Positions 1-9,033 of a DNA stretch of 64,000 nt are shown here, piece by piece. Numbering within the stretch: the stretch's first letter is position 1; every line of letters begins with the position of its first letter. The DNA is from Mesorhizobium sp. M00.F.Ca.ET.216.01.1.1 (GTDB lineage: Bacteria > Pseudomonadota > Alphaproteobacteria > Rhizobiales > Rhizobiaceae), in the NCBI RefSeq assembly GCF_004010325.2, contig NZ_SADR02000003.1, positions 62,001-126,000 of the forward strand, written 5' to 3'. Made by a program: the position numbers and the translations under genes. Below the pieces are notes generated by a model. That model saw nothing but the letters and a program-made list of their open reading frames with translations, made no database searches and was not told the origin of the DNA.

Positions 1-1240
1 CACGAGGCGCCTCGTTCTCGAGGAACGGCTTTAGCGATCTGCCATCCAGATGCGGCGGTGGGGCCTGATCGAGCAGGTCGAGCACGGTCGGAAAGATGTC
101 GACTGCTTCGGTGAAGTGATCGAAAGCAGAGCCTGAGGCTTCCATTCGGCGCGGGTCGCGGATGATCAGCGGGATGTGAAAACTGCCGTCGAAGAAGCCG
201 CCCTTGCCGAGCATGAAATGGTCGCCCATCATCTCGGCGTGATCGGAGGTCAGCACGACGATAGTATCATCCCACGCATCCACCGCCTTGACCGCTCGCC
301 AGACGCGGCCAAGCTGCGCGTCGACCTCCGAGATCATGCCGTAATAGAGCGCGCGGATGCGGCGAAAATTGTCGTCGCCCCAGTCGCGCACCTTGCCCTC
401 GGCGCCGGGCCGGAATTTTGCCCGCTGCTGCTGGTCAAGATCATAAGCCAGGTAGGGGTGGCTTGCCGCTTCGGCCTGCCAACTCCCGGCGCGGCGGAAG
501 GCAGGACCGTCGGCGGGATCGTACATCCTGTTGTAAGGCTCCGGCACGACGAAAGGCGGGTGCGGGCTGAGGAAGGAAAGATGCGCGAACCACGCTGTGT
601 CGCGCTCCTGTTCGCCGAGCCAGCGGACGAATTCGCCGGTCAGGAAAGCAGCCGGTGTCTCGTCCTTCGAATAGATGGGCGGCGCGCTGGTGACGGCCTC
701 GTCGATCCTGCCCTGCAAGGCGCCATCCGACGGACGGTGGATGTCGGGAAAGCCGGCGCCGGCATCGACGCCGCGCGCCTTGAGCCATGACAGCCACGGT
801 TTCTGGTGCTCCGGCAAGAGCTGCCGCGCAGTGAAGCCGGGCAGCACGCCTTCATAGCTCTTTAGCCGCGGGTCGCCGGGTGCCAGCAGGCGCGGATCGA
901 GTGACACGTCGGTATAGCCGAACAGCGTTGGATCATAGCCGAGGCTGCGCGCCGAGAGCGCGATGTTGCCGTGGCGGGCGTCGAGCGGCGTGCCATTGCG
1001 GCAGACGCGATTGTTCATCTGGTGGAGGCCGGTGTAGAGGCAGGCGCGCGCCGGCGAGCAAGGCGCCGCCCCGCCGTAATGCTGCCGAAACAGAACACCC
1101 TCGGCAGCGAGCGCGTCAGCGTTCGGGGTTTTCACCACCGGGTGACCGACAGCCGACAGGCAGTCGCCGCGCCACTGGTCGCAGGTGATCAGTAGAACAT
1201 TCGGACGTCTGCCTTTTCCGGCCAATCGCTGTATCCTCAT
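1..1240 (-). CDS. Sulfatase-family hydrolase, phosphonate monoester hydrolase-like (partial, C-terminus outside window)
   Basis: The first 413 residues are visible. The alkaline-phosphatase-superfamily fold is shown by NVLLITCDQW (metal-ligand Asp21), CSPAR at residues 61-65, where Cys61 would become the formylglycine nucleophile, and a distal TSDHAEMMGDHH metal-ligand block. The text LYTGLHQMNNR...GTPLDARH resembles rhizobial phosphonate monoester hydrolases more than classical arylsulfatases, so phosphonate or phosphate esters are as likely as sulfate esters as substrates. The ATG at 1240 gives a start just before the first beta strand, with no strong ribosome site. No signal peptide is visible, so it is probably cytoplasmic. 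It is transcribed divergently from the dioxygenase at 1455. The stop codon lies off the left edge. Confidence 0.85.
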   Translation of the reverse strand, partial: MRIQRLAGKGRRPNVLLITCDQWRGDCLSAVGHPVVKTPNADALAAEGVLFRQHYGGAAPCSPARACLYTGLHQMNNRVCRNGTPLDARHGNIALSARSLGYDPTLFGYTDVSLDPRLLAPGDPRLKSYEGVLPGFTARQLLPEHQKPWLSWLKARGVDAGAGFPDIHRPSDGALQGRIDEAVTSAPPIYSKDETPAAFLTGEFVRWLGEQERDTAWFAHLSFLSPHPPFVVPEPYNRMYDPADGPAFRRAGSWQAEAASHPYLAYDLDQQQRAKFRPGAEGKVRDWGDDNFRRIRALYYGMISEVDAQLGRVWRAVKAVDAWDDTIVVLTSDHAEMMGDHFMLGKGGFFDGSFHIPLIIRDPRRMEASGSAFDHFTEAVDIFPTVLDLLDQAPPPHLDGRSLKPFLENEAPR

Positions 1241-1454
1241 GCAACATGTGTGGAAGTGCGCTGCCCATGGAGCCGAATTTTGGCGGCCACGCAAGCCTGA
1301 CGAACTTGCCGGATAGTGAACAAAAACCCGCTCATCGTTCGCTTTTACAGCACAGTCCATTCTGTGTTTGCTGCCTGTGCCTCGCGTGTGCGCATCCTCA
1401 TATTGGTGTGGACAGCGGCATGGGCCGCAAGACACAAAGGGAAGGAGCAGAAAA

Positions 1455-2387
1455 ATGCTCGACCAGATCAAGGGCCTGCATCACGTCACCTCCATGGCGA
1501 AGGATGCGCGCCAGAATAATGAATTCTTCACCAGCAAGCTCGGTCTGCGCCGGGTCAAGAAGACCGTCAATTTCGACGCACCTGATGTCTATCATCTCTA
1601 CTATGCCGACGCGGTCGGCACGCCCGGCTCGGTGATGACCTATTTTCCGTTTCCCAACATCGGCAAGGGCCGCCACGGCGTCGGCGAGGTCGGCACCACG
1701 GTTTTCTCGGTGCCCGAAGGCACGCTCGCCTATTGGGAAAAGCGTTTTGCCGATGAGGGCATCACGGGGCTATCGCGCGAGGAGACATTCGGCGAGAAGC
1801 GGCTTGCCTTCGATGGTCCCGATGGCGACGGGCTTGCACTGGTCGAGAACAAGGCCGACCATCGTGCGCCATGGGCGAAAGGCGGCATACCCTCCGATGA
1901 GGCGATCCGCGGTTTTCACTCGGTGTCGCTGCGGCTGAAGGACGGCGGTGCCACCGAAGAGCTGCTCAAGTTTATGGGCTATGAGGAGATCGACAAGTCC
2001 GGCACTATCAGGCGGCTGGCGGTGAAGAACGGCAACGGCGCCGATGTCGTCGACATCGAACAACTGCCGGGTGCTGCCTTCGCCGATCTCGGCGCCGGCT
2101 CCGTCCACCACGTCGCCTTCGCCGTCGAGAACCGCGCCAGGCAGCTCGAAGTGCGCAAAGCGCTGATGGATACTGGTTACCAGGTGACGCCGGTGATCGA
2201 CCGCGACTATTTCTGGGCGATCTATTTTCGCACGCCGGGCGGCGTGCTGTTCGAGGTCTCGACCAACGAGCCGGGTTTCGACCGCGACGAGGATACCGCC
2301 CATCTCGGCGAGGCGCTGAAGCTGCCGACGCAGCACCAGCATCTGAGGCCCTATCTCGAACAGCACTTGCAGAAGTTGGAAGACTGA
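1455..2387 (+). CDS. VOC-family ring-cleaving dioxygenase (MhqO-like)
   Basis: This 310-residue protein has two vicinal-oxygen-chelate modules, roughly residues 5-135 and 155-285. Candidate metal ligands are His9/His10 in GLHHVTS, His in GFHSVSLRL and Glu in GVLFEVSTNEPGF. The closest recognisable family is the MhqO/YkcA-type dioxygenase linked to hydroquinone and quinone detoxification in Bacillus. The ATG at 1455 is chosen because AGGGAAGGAG lies just upstream and the protein then starts right at the first VOC strand; an upstream in-frame extension to 1368 is not protein-like. The next gene begins 10 nt downstream and is an MhqD-like hydrolase, which supports an electrophile-resistance pair. 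The substrate itself is inferred. Confidence 0.88.
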   Translation: MLDQIKGLHHVTSMAKDARQNNEFFTSKLGLRRVKKTVNFDAPDVYHLYYADAVGTPGSVMTYFPFPNIGKGRHGVGEVGTTVFSVPEGTLAYWEKRFADEGITGLSREETFGEKRLAFDGPDGDGLALVENKADHRAPWAKGGIPSDEAIRGFHSVSLRLKDGGATEELLKFMGYEEIDKSGTIRRLAVKNGNGADVVDIEQLPGAAFADLGAGSVHHVAFAVENRARQLEVRKALMDTGYQVTPVIDRDYFWAIYFRTPGGVLFEVSTNEPGFDRDEDTAHLGEALKLPTQHQHLRPYLEQHLQKLED

Positions 2388-2397
2388 GGATCAGGTC

Positions 2398-3021
2398 ATG
2401 AGCAAGGACGCTTACATCCACAATCTGCTGCCCGGCTCGCCTGGCGGGCCGCTGCTCTTCGTCTTCCACGGCACCGGGGCCGACGAGAGCCAGCTGCTGT
2501 CGCTGGGACGCGATCTCGCGCCGCAAGCGACGATCATCTCGCCGCGCGGCGATGTCTCGGAACATGGCGCCGCACGTTTCTTTCGGCGTACTGCCGAGGG
2601 CGTCTACGACATGGGCGACCTGGCGCGGGCGACAGACAAGATGGCCGGGTTCGTCAAGGCGCATGTCGAAGCGGCAAAGCCGTCGACAGTGCTCGGCCTC
2701 GGCTATTCCAACGGCGCCAACATCCTGGCCTCGGTGGTGTTCGCGGCGCCGTCGCTGTTCGACACGGCGGTGCTGATGCATCCGCTGATCCCGTTCGAAC
2801 CGGAGGTGAGGGGCAGCCTTGCCGGCCGCCGCATCCTGGTCACCGCTGGCAAGCGCGATCCGATCTGCCCGCCGAACCTGACCGCTCGCCTCGATGCCTA
2901 TTTGCGCGCCGATGGTGCCGATGTCACAGTGGAATGGCACGAGGGCGGCCACGAGGTTCGTCCCAACGAGATCGAGGCGGCGCGGCGGTTTCTGGCCGCC
3001 GTGCCGGCTGAAGGAGTGTAA
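2398..3021 (+). CDS. Alpha/beta hydrolase, phospholipase/carboxylesterase family (MhqD-like)
   Basis: A 207-residue serine hydrolase of the carboxylesterase/lysophospholipase group. A full triad can be placed: Ser104 in GLGYSNGAN, Asp154 in GKRDPICP and His185 in EGGHEVRP, with the oxyanion HGTG at about residues 24-27. Its length fits small family members such as MhqD and YpfH. It lies 10 nt after the MhqO-like dioxygenase and 3 nt before a GNAT gene, so the three are probably one transcript. In Bacillus an mhqO/mhqD-type pair is induced by quinones; a similar role here is inferred from the pairing. No secretion signal is seen. Confidence 0.87.
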   Translation: MSKDAYIHNLLPGSPGGPLLFVFHGTGADESQLLSLGRDLAPQATIISPRGDVSEHGAARFFRRTAEGVYDMGDLARATDKMAGFVKAHVEAAKPSTVLGLGYSNGANILASVVFAAPSLFDTAVLMHPLIPFEPEVRGSLAGRRILVTAGKRDPICPPNLTARLDAYLRADGADVTVEWHEGGHEVRPNEIEAARRFLAAVPAEGV

Positions 3022-3024
3022 GCA

Positions 3025-3324
3025 ATGCCTGAGCTATTGCCGGAGATCGAACTGGAGGACCGCGGCTCCAAGGGCCGCTATCTCTTGCGCGGGCCGGATG
3101 GCGCGGAGGCCGAGATGACCTTCACCAAGATCGGCGAACACCAGATCATCATCGATCACACCGAGGTGCCGGACGCTTTTCGCGGCCAGGGAGCGGGACT
3201 TCGTCTCGTCACACGCGCCGTCGAGGATGCGCGCGCGGCAGGCAAGAAGATCATCCCGCTCTGTCCGTTTGCCAACGCCCAGTTCCGTCGTCACAAGGAA
3301 TGGGCCGACGTGCTGAAGCAGTAA
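3025..3324 (+). CDS. Small GNAT-family N-acetyltransferase (COG2388 / YjdJ-like)
   Basis: A 99-residue protein matching the minimal GNAT domain. It has a beta strand ending in IIDHTEVPDAFRGQGAG, which carries the acetyl-CoA pyrophosphate-binding R/Q-G-x-G/A pattern, and the conserved tail IIPLCPFANAQFRRHKEW typical of the small COG2388 subgroup. The acceptor substrate of this subgroup is not established. It starts 3 nt after the hydrolase stop and probably closes the 1455-3324 operon. Confidence 0.85.
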   Translation: MPELLPEIELEDRGSKGRYLLRGPDGAEAEMTFTKIGEHQIIIDHTEVPDAFRGQGAGLRLVTRAVEDARAAGKKIIPLCPFANAQFRRHKEWADVLKQ

Positions 3325-3496
3325 GGTTGATCTTGTCCAGGCGCCCTGGCGCAGGGATGTCGTTGGAGGCGGACAGCCACAAGTGCTAGTTTCGGTCTGG
3401 CATTTGCGCAGTCCGCCCATCTTGCCTAAACAGACATATCACCGCGCAGACTTGCGGATCGTCTCCGCCCACCACTTGAACCGAATGGCTCCCCTG

Positions 3497-4555
3497 ATGA
3501 CCGAACCCGATCTCGTCCCCGTCTTCGACGGTCACAACGATACGCTGCTCAGGCTTTATCAGTCGAAGGACGCGGATGTCGAAAAGCTGTTCATCGAGGG
3601 GACGCCGGGCGGCCATATCGACCTGCCGCGGGCGAAGAAGGGCGGCTTTGCCGGCGGCATGTTCGCGATCTTTCCGCCGCCGGTCGAGAAATCCAAGCGC
3701 GGCGCGATACCACCGGCGCCAAGCGACGACGAGCCCCTGCCGCCCGAACTTCCCCGCGCCGATGCGCTCGCCTCCACCATCGCCATGGCCTCGATCCTGT
3801 TCAGGCTGGAGCGGGCTTCGGCGCTCACCGTCTGCCGCAATGGCGGCGACGTGAAGAACGCCATGGCGCGCGGTTCGATCGCGGCGGTGTTCCATATAGA
3901 GGGCGTAGAGGCGATCGACCCGGAGCTCACCATGCTCGACGTGCTGCATGCGGCCGGCCTGCGCTCGCTCGGCATCGTCTGGAGCCGCCCGAACGCCTTC
4001 GGCAACGGCGTGCCGTTCCGCTTTCCGTCGTCGCCCGACACCGGACCTGGTCTCACCGACGCCGGCAAGGCGTTGGTCAAAGCCTGCAACCAGCTGAAGA
4101 TCATGATCGATCTGTCGCATCTCAACGAGAAGGGCTTTCGCGATGTCGCTGCAGTCAGCGACGCGCCGCTGGTCGCCACCCACTCCAACGTGCACGCAAT
4201 CTGCGGCCATTCCCGCAACCTCACCGACTGGCAGCTCGGCGCCATCCGCGAGTCGGGTGGCATGGTCGGCCTGAACTTCGCCACCGGCTTTCTGCGCGAG
4301 GACGGCCGGATGAACGCTGACACCGGTCTCGACATCATGGTGCGCCATGTCGATTCCCTGCTGCAGGCGCTGGGCGAAGACGGGGTCGGCCTGGGTTCGG
4401 ATTTCGACGGCGCCATGATCCCGGCCGTCATCGGCGATGTCACCGGCCTGCCGAAACTGATCGATGCACTCGCGGCGCGCGGCTTCGGGCGCGCGCTGAT
4501 CGAAAAGATCGCCTATCGCAACTGGCTCGGCGTGCTGGAAAAGACGATCGGTTAG
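3497..4555 (+). CDS. Membrane dipeptidase family protein (peptidase M19)
   Basis: About 352 residues with the binuclear zinc site of renal-dipeptidase-like enzymes. DGHNDTLLRL near the N-terminus gives the HxD ligands, FHIEGVEAI gives the bridging Glu, HSNVHAICGHSRNL gives later His ligands, and GLGSDFDGA gives the conserved Asp. The family hydrolyses dipeptides, often with D-residues. ATG 3497 is preferred because family members start close to the HxD motif; ATG 3485 is in the same frame and neither has a clear ribosome site. No signal peptide is visible, so it is probably cytoplasmic despite the family name. Confidence 0.88.
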   Translation: MTEPDLVPVFDGHNDTLLRLYQSKDADVEKLFIEGTPGGHIDLPRAKKGGFAGGMFAIFPPPVEKSKRGAIPPAPSDDEPLPPELPRADALASTIAMASILFRLERASALTVCRNGGDVKNAMARGSIAAVFHIEGVEAIDPELTMLDVLHAAGLRSLGIVWSRPNAFGNGVPFRFPSSPDTGPGLTDAGKALVKACNQLKIMIDLSHLNEKGFRDVAAVSDAPLVATHSNVHAICGHSRNLTDWQLGAIRESGGMVGLNFATGFLREDGRMNADTGLDIMVRHVDSLLQALGEDGVGLGSDFDGAMIPAVIGDVTGLPKLIDALAARGFGRALIEKIAYRNWLGVLEKTIG

Positions 4556-4685
4556 TGCATGTCGCCCGACTCGATGGCTAGCGACCGGCAGTATTTCGAT
4601 CGAGCGGGTTTTTAATGATATCGATAAAGTCCTCGACAGGATCGCGGCGGATGATCGCCGAGTTCGAGAAGATCAAGGCCGGCTA

Positions 4686-5972
4686 TTGAAGCACCGGATC
4701 GAACGAACCGATGTCGTCATCGTCGGCGCCGGCTTCACCGGGCTGTCGGCCGCGCATGAATTCAACAAGGGCGGCGTCGATTTCGTCCTGCTCGAGGCGC
4801 GCGACCGCGTCGGCGGACGGGTCGAAGCCGCGCGGAACGGGCTTGGCGAGCGGATCGACAGCGGCGGCCAGTTCCTGTGCGAGGATATGCCGGAACTGAT
4901 GGCGCTGGTAAAGGCGCGCGGCAAGACGCTGGTCGAGACTCATGTCGAGGGCGATTTCGTCACCCAGCCGCGGATGAGCAAGAAGGAAGCCGAGCGAACC
5001 TACCTCGCCTCGATGGCGATCCGCGACCGCATGAACGCGATCGCACCTGACGATCCTGATATTGCCGGCTTGACCGTCGCCGCATGGCTCGATCGCCAGA
5101 ATGATCCCGGCGAGGCCAAGGCGGCCTTTCGTTCGATGATCGAGGGCCTGTGGTGCCAGGCGATGGAAAAGCTGCCGCTGTGGCACCTGATCGACAATGA
5201 CCGCCGCATCACCAACGAGGTGGCGGAGCTGCAGTATTTCGTGCGCGAAACCATGCACTCGCTGGCGGATGACCTGGCTCGCGATCTCGGTGACCGCCTG
5301 CGGTTGAATGCGCCGGTCAGCACGATGGAGTGGGGGCCGGGACGGGTTCGCCTCATCTTGGCCGCGGGCTCGATCCAGGTGCGAGCGGCACTGGTCGCGG
5401 TGCCGCCGATGATGGCCTCGAAACTGGAGTTCGTGCCGTCGTTGCCGGCTGCCCTGGAAAGAGCCCTCGGCGTCTGGCAAAGCGGCGCGGTGATCAAGAT
5501 GCTGGTGCGCTATCCCGCTGCCTTCTGGCGCGCCAAGGGGCTGAGCGGCATGCTGATGTGGCGCGACCCGCCGGCGCTTTTTGCCTGTGACGTCAGCAGG
5601 GACGATGGCCATGCCGCTCTGGTGGTCTTTGTCGGCGGGCCGCTGGCCCTGCGCTGGCGGGAACTGGGCGATGCAGCGTTGCGCGCAGAGGTGGCGGCAC
5701 GGCTGGAGGAGGCGCTCGGCACGGAGGCGGCCGGCTTCACCGATCTCAGCTACCGCGACTGGACCGGTGATCGCTGGAGCGGCGGCGGTTACAGCGATCT
5801 CATCGTCGATGCGACGGCGACGAACGCCGAGCAAACCATCCTTGCCGGCGCGCCGCCTGTGTATTTCGCGTCCTCGGAATTGTCACCGTCATTTCCGGGT
5901 TATGTCGAAGGCGCGATCATCGCTGGGCGCATTGCCGCACGAAAGATCATCACCGACCTCTATCCGCAGTAG
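4686..5972 (+). CDS. FAD-dependent amine oxidase (flavin monoamine oxidase family)
   Basis: A 428-residue flavoprotein. The N-terminal Rossmann motif VVIVGAGFTGLSAAHE is followed by LLEARDRVGGR, and the C-terminal block SSELSPSFPGYVEGAIIAGR matches the FAD-closing segment of amine oxidases. The start is uncertain: no ATG or GTG occurs in frame for at least 60 nt upstream, and TTG 4686 is the only nearby candidate, with a weak ribosome site. A short out-of-frame peptide reading (ATG 4615 to TGA 4689) overlaps this TTG and could reflect translational coupling or chance. The substrate cannot be told from sequence. Confidence 0.82.
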   Translation: MKHRIERTDVVIVGAGFTGLSAAHEFNKGGVDFVLLEARDRVGGRVEAARNGLGERIDSGGQFLCEDMPELMALVKARGKTLVETHVEGDFVTQPRMSKKEAERTYLASMAIRDRMNAIAPDDPDIAGLTVAAWLDRQNDPGEAKAAFRSMIEGLWCQAMEKLPLWHLIDNDRRITNEVAELQYFVRETMHSLADDLARDLGDRLRLNAPVSTMEWGPGRVRLILAAGSIQVRAALVAVPPMMASKLEFVPSLPAALERALGVWQSGAVIKMLVRYPAAFWRAKGLSGMLMWRDPPALFACDVSRDDGHAALVVFVGGPLALRWRELGDAALRAEVAARLEEALGTEAAGFTDLSYRDWTGDRWSGGGYSDLIVDATATNAEQTILAGAPPVYFASSELSPSFPGYVEGAIIAGRIAARKIITDLYPQ

Positions 5973-6363
5973 GCGGATCGAGGTGCAGACAGGGGATGTC
6001 ATCAGCGGTTTATTCTGCCCCGATATCTCGACGATCAGATGCGTGATCTCACCGAATAGTGGCGCTCGACCACTTTGCGGCCATTTGCTGGCGTCCGCGA
6101 TTTATTCCCGAGTGTGAGATTGCTCATAGTCCGCCTGGTCGGGTCCGGGCATTGCTGCGCATCACAATCAACATCTTGATCGCGCACATGAAACAGCATT
6201 GCAAACGAACTCGATCGCTCACTAATGACCGAATATGCCCGGATATGCCCGGTTTTCTTGTTGCTTCTCTGTTACACGGTCAGCCTGCGCGCGTCATTCG
6301 GCCGTTACCAGGTGCGAATAAATTCGTTTTATAGAAAAAGAAAAGATAACGAAGGGAACGGCG
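5973..6363. other. Intergenic region, 391 nt, no gene seen
   Basis: No ORF here has a protein-like composition. A perfect short inverted repeat CGAATAAATTCG lies at 6315-6326, followed by an A-rich stretch and a ribosome site (GAAGGGAACGG) for the gene at 6364. The promoter of that gene should be here. Confidence 0.5.
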
Positions 6364-6774
6364 ATGTTTACAAAAGTTCATACCGCCTACAATGACCGCC
6401 GCTTCCAGGCCCCGGAGCGCAACGACCGGCGCCCAAAGCTGGCGCTGCGCCAACGCGCCAGCGATCATCCGATGGCGATGTTCATGGTGCTGGCCGCCTG
6501 CGCATTCGTCGGCATGGCGTTCGCGCCGACGGTTGGCCCGGCCTTCGCCTCGCTGAATCCACCCGCCAATGTCGTCGACGGCGCGCCGACCACGACCAAG
6601 ACCGCGCGCCTGCCGATGCCGGAGATCGATTTTGCCTGCAAGGGTCAGGCCTGGGGCGCCGAGAGTGCGGACTGCCTGCGCGCCATCGCCGAACAATCCG
6701 GCGTGCACAAGGCCCGCGCGGTCCGCATGATCGCCAATGCCGCGCCGCTGACCAGTACGCCGAACATTTTTTGA
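6364..6774 (+). CDS. Hypothetical membrane-anchored or exported protein
   Basis: A 136-residue protein of unknown function. The N-terminal third is basic and hydrophilic. One hydrophobic segment (about 37-58, MAMFMVLAACAFVGMAF) is followed by AFAS, which could be a long signal peptide with a cleavage site or a membrane anchor. The C-terminal half would be periplasmic and contains two cysteines (in DFACKGQAW and SADCLRAIAE) that could form a disulfide. Codon use and a good ribosome site (GAAGGGAAC) support a real gene, and an intrinsic terminator follows it at 6859. Confidence 0.7.
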   Translation: MFTKVHTAYNDRRFQAPERNDRRPKLALRQRASDHPMAMFMVLAACAFVGMAFAPTVGPAFASLNPPANVVDGAPTTTKTARLPMPEIDFACKGQAWGAESADCLRAIAEQSGVHKARAVRMIANAAPLTSTPNIF

Positions 6775-6783
6775 TTTCCGCTG

Positions 6784-6824
6784 AGCATGATCTGAAAACG
6801 GGTTCCGATTGTTCGGACCATGCT
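6784..6824. repeat. Palindromic intergenic repeat (RIME-like)
   Basis: An imperfect hairpin whose outer arms are AGCATGATC and GGACCATGCT, lying 10 nt after a stop codon. AGCATGATC...CATGCT hairpins are abundant intergenic elements in Rhizobiaceae and Phyllobacteriaceae genomes. Family membership is from memory of that sequence pattern; only one copy is in this window. Confidence 0.5.
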
Positions 6825-6858
6825 TGGACCTCCCCGAGCGCTCCTCTTGCGCTCAGTC

Positions 6859-6896
6859 AGGCTCCCACCGCTCGTCGGTCGGGAGCCTCTTTTTTT
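6859..6896 (+). terminator. Rho-independent terminator
   Basis: AGGCTCCC (6859-6866) pairs perfectly with GGGAGCCT (6881-6888). An inner ACCG/CGGT stem extends the hairpin, and a run of T residues follows (6889-6896). It ends the hypothetical gene at 6364-6774; the kinase gene on the other strand ends at 6909. Confidence 0.85.
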
Positions 6897-6908
6897 GCAA
6901 AGTGGATT

Positions 6909-8996
6909 TTAGGTTTCCGCAGCGACCTGGTCGGCAATTGCCGAGAGCACGCCGCGGACATCTAGCGTGCTGAAAGGCTTTTCCAGGATTTGCGGCCGCT
7001 GTTGCGCCGGCAATGCCTCGATCTCGGCCTTGGCGCCAATCAGGTCGCCGGTGACCAGCACGAAGCACCGCGCCAATGCCGGCTTTTCGGCGAGCAGCTC
7101 GCGATAGATTGATATGCCGCTGGTGCCGGGCATGCGCAGGTCGGAAAAGACGATGTCCGGCGGCATGTGGCCGGTCAGGGTCGCAGCGGCCGATGTCCAT
7201 GACGGCACGATCCGCGACTTGATGCCCATCAATTCGAGAATGTCGGAGAGCGAGGCAGCGACGTCCGGCTCGTCGTCGATAATCAGGGCGTGGCGCAATC
7301 CGCTCGACCGTGCCGGGCTGTCGCCGGCGGCGGCTGTGCCGGCGGCGATTGCCGGCAGCTGAACGACAAAACGGGCACCCCTCGGCAACACCTCCTCGAA
7401 CCAGATATTGCCGTTGTGACGCTCGATGATCGATTTCGAGATCGACAGGCCTATGCCGGTGCCGACGCCGACCGGCTTGGTGGTGAAATAGGATTCGAAG
7501 ATACGGGAGCGTATCGGTTCCGGCACGCCCGGTCCGTTGTCCTCGACCGAAAATCCGGGATTGCCGCGATCGCTGCGAAATGTCCGGACCTTGATCCGGC
7601 GATCACCGCCAACGCCGGCAAGGGCGTGCTGGCTGTTGATGAGGAAGTTGGCGGCCACCTGCGTCACGTGGTCGGCATCGGCCATGGCCAGCAGCGGACC
7701 GCTGGCGAGATCGGTATCGATGATGATGCCGCTTGATCTCGCGCCATAGGCCGTCACCTCGAGCGCGGCGCGGATCACCTGATTGAGATCGGTCTCGGCC
7801 TGGGCCGCGGGATGCAGGCGGACCATCGACAGGAAGCTCTTGACGATGCGGCCGCAGCGCTCGGCAGCAGCACGCACCTTCTCGGCGCGGACCTTGGTCT
7901 GCGGGTCGGAGGCGAATTCGTGCAGCAGCGTCGATTGTGCGACAACCACGGCCAGCGGATTGTTCAGCTCGTGCGAGACGCCGGCAAGCAGCGAACCCAT
8001 CGCCGCCATCTTTTCGTTCTGGTGCAGCTTCTCGCGCTGGCGGTTGATCTCCTCCTCGGCACGCAGCTTGTCGCGCAGGTCGCGGATCGAGCCGAAGATC
8101 AGGCGGCGATCGGCGACCCGCATCTCGGTCGCCGTCAGCTCGATCGGAAAGATCTCGCCGGCCGCATTCTGGGTGACGGTCTCGAGCCGCTGGCCGACCA
8201 TCGGTGCGCCGCGGCCTGACATGTATTCGGCGCCCGACGCATAGCCCTTGCGGTAGTATTCCGGCACGATCGTGTCGAGAAGGTCCTTGCCGAGGATGTC
8301 GTTGCGCTGGAAGCCGAACATCTTTTCGGCGGCCGGATTGAATTCGATGATCGAGCCGGTCTCGTCGATGACGATGATGGCGTCGAGCGAGGCCTGCAGC
8401 ATGGTGCGGCGGATGACTTCGCTGGCATGGGCGTCGGATGGCGACCGCTCTATGGCGTCGCCGATGGCCAGCGCGACGATGTGCAGCGTCGCCTCTTCCT
8501 CGTCGGTCCATTCGCGCTCGTTGACACAGTCGTTGACAGCGAGCGTGCCCCACAGATGGCCGTGCGCAAAGACCGACACCGACAGGAACGACTTGATGCT
8601 CTGTTTCTCGAAATCGGCTCTCAGAAAGCCTTCGAGATCGCGCGTGTGTCCGGCGAAGATCTTGCCTTGCCGCTCGTCCTCCGCCAACCGTTCCAGCAAC
8701 GGATCCGAATTGACGATCGACTGCATGATGACCGTCGGCGATGCCAGTTCGCCGCCGAATCGGGGGTCGATCCAGTAGGACGCGACCGACTGGGCGAATC
8801 CCTGGCCGGGCAGCTCGCGTAACCGGAACAGGATGCCGCGCTGGCAATCCATGGCGCCGCAGAGCGTTTCAAGGATGGCGTCCATCTCGCGCTGCCAGTC
8901 GCCGGCCTCCCGGAGCCTGCGAACGACACGGACAGCCGCCATCGCCGCGCCCTGCCGGGCGGCCTGCATATCCGTGCGTGCTGCTTCAGCAGTCAT
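6909..8996 (-). CDS. Soluble hybrid sensor histidine kinase (GAF-PAS-HisKA-HATPase-REC)
   Basis: A 695-residue protein with no membrane segment. Domains in order: GAF (about 35-180), PAS (about 195-305, FNPAAEKMFGF), HisKA dimerisation domain with phospho-acceptor His342 in LAGVSHELNNPLA, HATPase_c (VEDNGPGVP and GVGTGIGLSISKS), and a C-terminal receiver (about 570-690) with phospho-acceptor Asp619 in DIVFSDLRMPG. It therefore senses a cytoplasmic cue and can pass phosphate on internally or to the OmpR-type regulator encoded 37 nt upstream in the same operon. The signal is unknown. Confidence 0.92.
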   Translation of the reverse strand: MTAEAARTDMQAARQGAAMAAVRVVRRLREAGDWQREMDAILETLCGAMDCQRGILFRLRELPGQGFAQSVASYWIDPRFGGELASPTVIMQSIVNSDPLLERLAEDERQGKIFAGHTRDLEGFLRADFEKQSIKSFLSVSVFAHGHLWGTLAVNDCVNEREWTDEEEATLHIVALAIGDAIERSPSDAHASEVIRRTMLQASLDAIIVIDETGSIIEFNPAAEKMFGFQRNDILGKDLLDTIVPEYYRKGYASGAEYMSGRGAPMVGQRLETVTQNAAGEIFPIELTATEMRVADRRLIFGSIRDLRDKLRAEEEINRQREKLHQNEKMAAMGSLLAGVSHELNNPLAVVVAQSTLLHEFASDPQTKVRAEKVRAAAERCGRIVKSFLSMVRLHPAAQAETDLNQVIRAALEVTAYGARSSGIIIDTDLASGPLLAMADADHVTQVAANFLINSQHALAGVGGDRRIKVRTFRSDRGNPGFSVEDNGPGVPEPIRSRIFESYFTTKPVGVGTGIGLSISKSIIERHNGNIWFEEVLPRGARFVVQLPAIAAGTAAAGDSPARSSGLRHALIIDDEPDVAASLSDILELMGIKSRIVPSWTSAAATLTGHMPPDIVFSDLRMPGTSGISIYRELLAEKPALARCFVLVTGDLIGAKAEIEALPAQQRPQILEKPFSTLDVRGVLSAIADQVAAET

Positions 8997-9033
8997 GGTC
9001 AGCCGTCATTTTCAAATCAGGCCGTGGCGCGGC

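Noticed and set aside
1368..1454. N-terminal extension of the VOC dioxygenase
   Set aside because: The 29 extra residues are Arg/Cys-rich and unlike the family, while ATG 1455 has a strong ribosome site.
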